A DNA stretch of 64,000 nt from Bacteroidales bacterium. Lineage in GTDB: Bacteria > Bacteroidota > Bacteroidia > Bacteroidales > P3. Position numbers and translations under genes: made by a program. Location of the stretch: assembly GCA_017962545.1 (NCBI GenBank), contig JAGCVD010000028.1:20657-84656 (forward strand), read 5' to 3'. This document shows, piece after piece, positions 63,856 to 64,000 of the stretch. The first letter of the stretch is position 1; every line of letters begins with the position of its first letter. Below the pieces are notes generated by a model. The model saw nothing but the letters and a program-made list of their open reading frames with translations. It was not told where the DNA came from and searched no databases.

Positions 63856-63879
63856 AGAGGACGAAGGAATTCGCCCTCT
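63856..63879 (+). promoter_or_regulatory. Hairpin in the leader of tuf
   Basis: AGAGG-A-CGAA, GGAA loop, TTCG-C-CCTCT. It follows a T-run after the last tRNA and lies 46 bp before the tuf ATG. It may be a processing site between tRNA and mRNA. Confidence 0.4.
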
Positions 63880-63925
63880 TAAGATGTGAAAGAAACTAAT
63901 TTGTTAACATTAATACGTATTAAAA

Positions 63926-64000
63926 ATGGCAAAAGAAAAATTCGATCGTTCTAAACCGCACGTCAACATCGGTACTATCGGCCACGTTGACCATGGTAAG
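63926..64000 (+). CDS. tuf: Elongation factor Tu (3' partial)
   Basis: The first 25 codons read MAKEKFDRSKPHVNIGTIGH followed by VDHGK, the invariant EF-Tu N-terminus reaching the start of the P-loop (GHVDHGK). EF-Tu delivers aminoacyl-tRNA to the ribosome. The gene runs out of the window. It follows four tRNA genes from one promoter. Confidence 0.98.
   Translation, partial: MAKEKFDRSKPHVNIGTIGHVDHGK

Overview
The window is a GC-rich chromosomal segment from a member of the Bacteroidota, most likely the Bacteroidales. The evidence is: promoters of the Bacteroidetes type (TTTG, about 19 nt, TAnnTTTG); two proteins ending in a type IX secretion (T9SS) sorting domain; Bacteroidetes-restricted families (DUF4837-like and DUF6089-like proteins, an UpxY-type antiterminator, the Bacteroidetes form of LptD, a GldA-like ATPase); and a BspA-type leucine-rich repeat protein. 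No phage, CRISPR array, rRNA or recognisable transposase gene is present.

Layout. (1) 2-21499: one giant open frame, cut off at its 5' end. It is a C10 (streptopain-like) cysteine protease followed by about 15 fibronectin-III units, about 19 MAM/choice-of-anchor-J-like units, about 36 short CDSYTW units and a T9SS sorting domain. A Rossmann-fold epimerase gene overlaps its stop and carries an in-frame insertion built around two palindromes. (2) 22.6-30.5 kb: accessory islands. These are an AbiE-type toxin-antitoxin pair, an ECF sigma factor followed by small envelope proteins and a BspA-like T9SS protein, two small secreted proteins, and a two-gene module inside 52-bp direct repeats. (3) 30.5-34.3 kb: a DUF4837-like lipoprotein, a DUF6089-like barrel protein, tRNA-Ser(GGA) and an M49-type metallopeptidase. 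(4) 34.38-56.35 kb: a 22-gene, one-direction surface glycan locus. It runs from one clear promoter and an UpxY gene to one strong terminator. It encodes a priming sugar-phosphate transferase, a Wzm/Wzt ABC exporter with a C-terminal extension on the ATPase, at least eight glycosyltransferases, acetyltransferases, two NodB-like proteins, and a Wza/Wzc/OmpA-like envelope set. (5) 56.8-63.2 kb: envelope and housekeeping genes (MerR regulator, lptD, SPOR-type amidase, GldA-like ATPase, pyrF, membrane protein). (6) 63.3-64.0 kb: tRNA-Thr-Tyr-Gly-Thr followed by tuf, the same order as the thrU-tyrU-glyT-thrT-tufB operon of E. coli.

Taken together the window is about building and decorating the outer surface. 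Giant secreted proteins need T9SS, T9SS cargo in relatives such as Porphyromonas is anchored to A-LPS, and the long glycan locus plus lptD could make and place such an anchor. That link is inference from gene content. The most unusual items are the giant protease-adhesin with its ACTAGT-rich repeat units, the gene pair inside 52-bp direct repeats, the in-frame palindromic insertion in the epimerase, and the tandem 21-bp repeat in the leader of the glycan operon.
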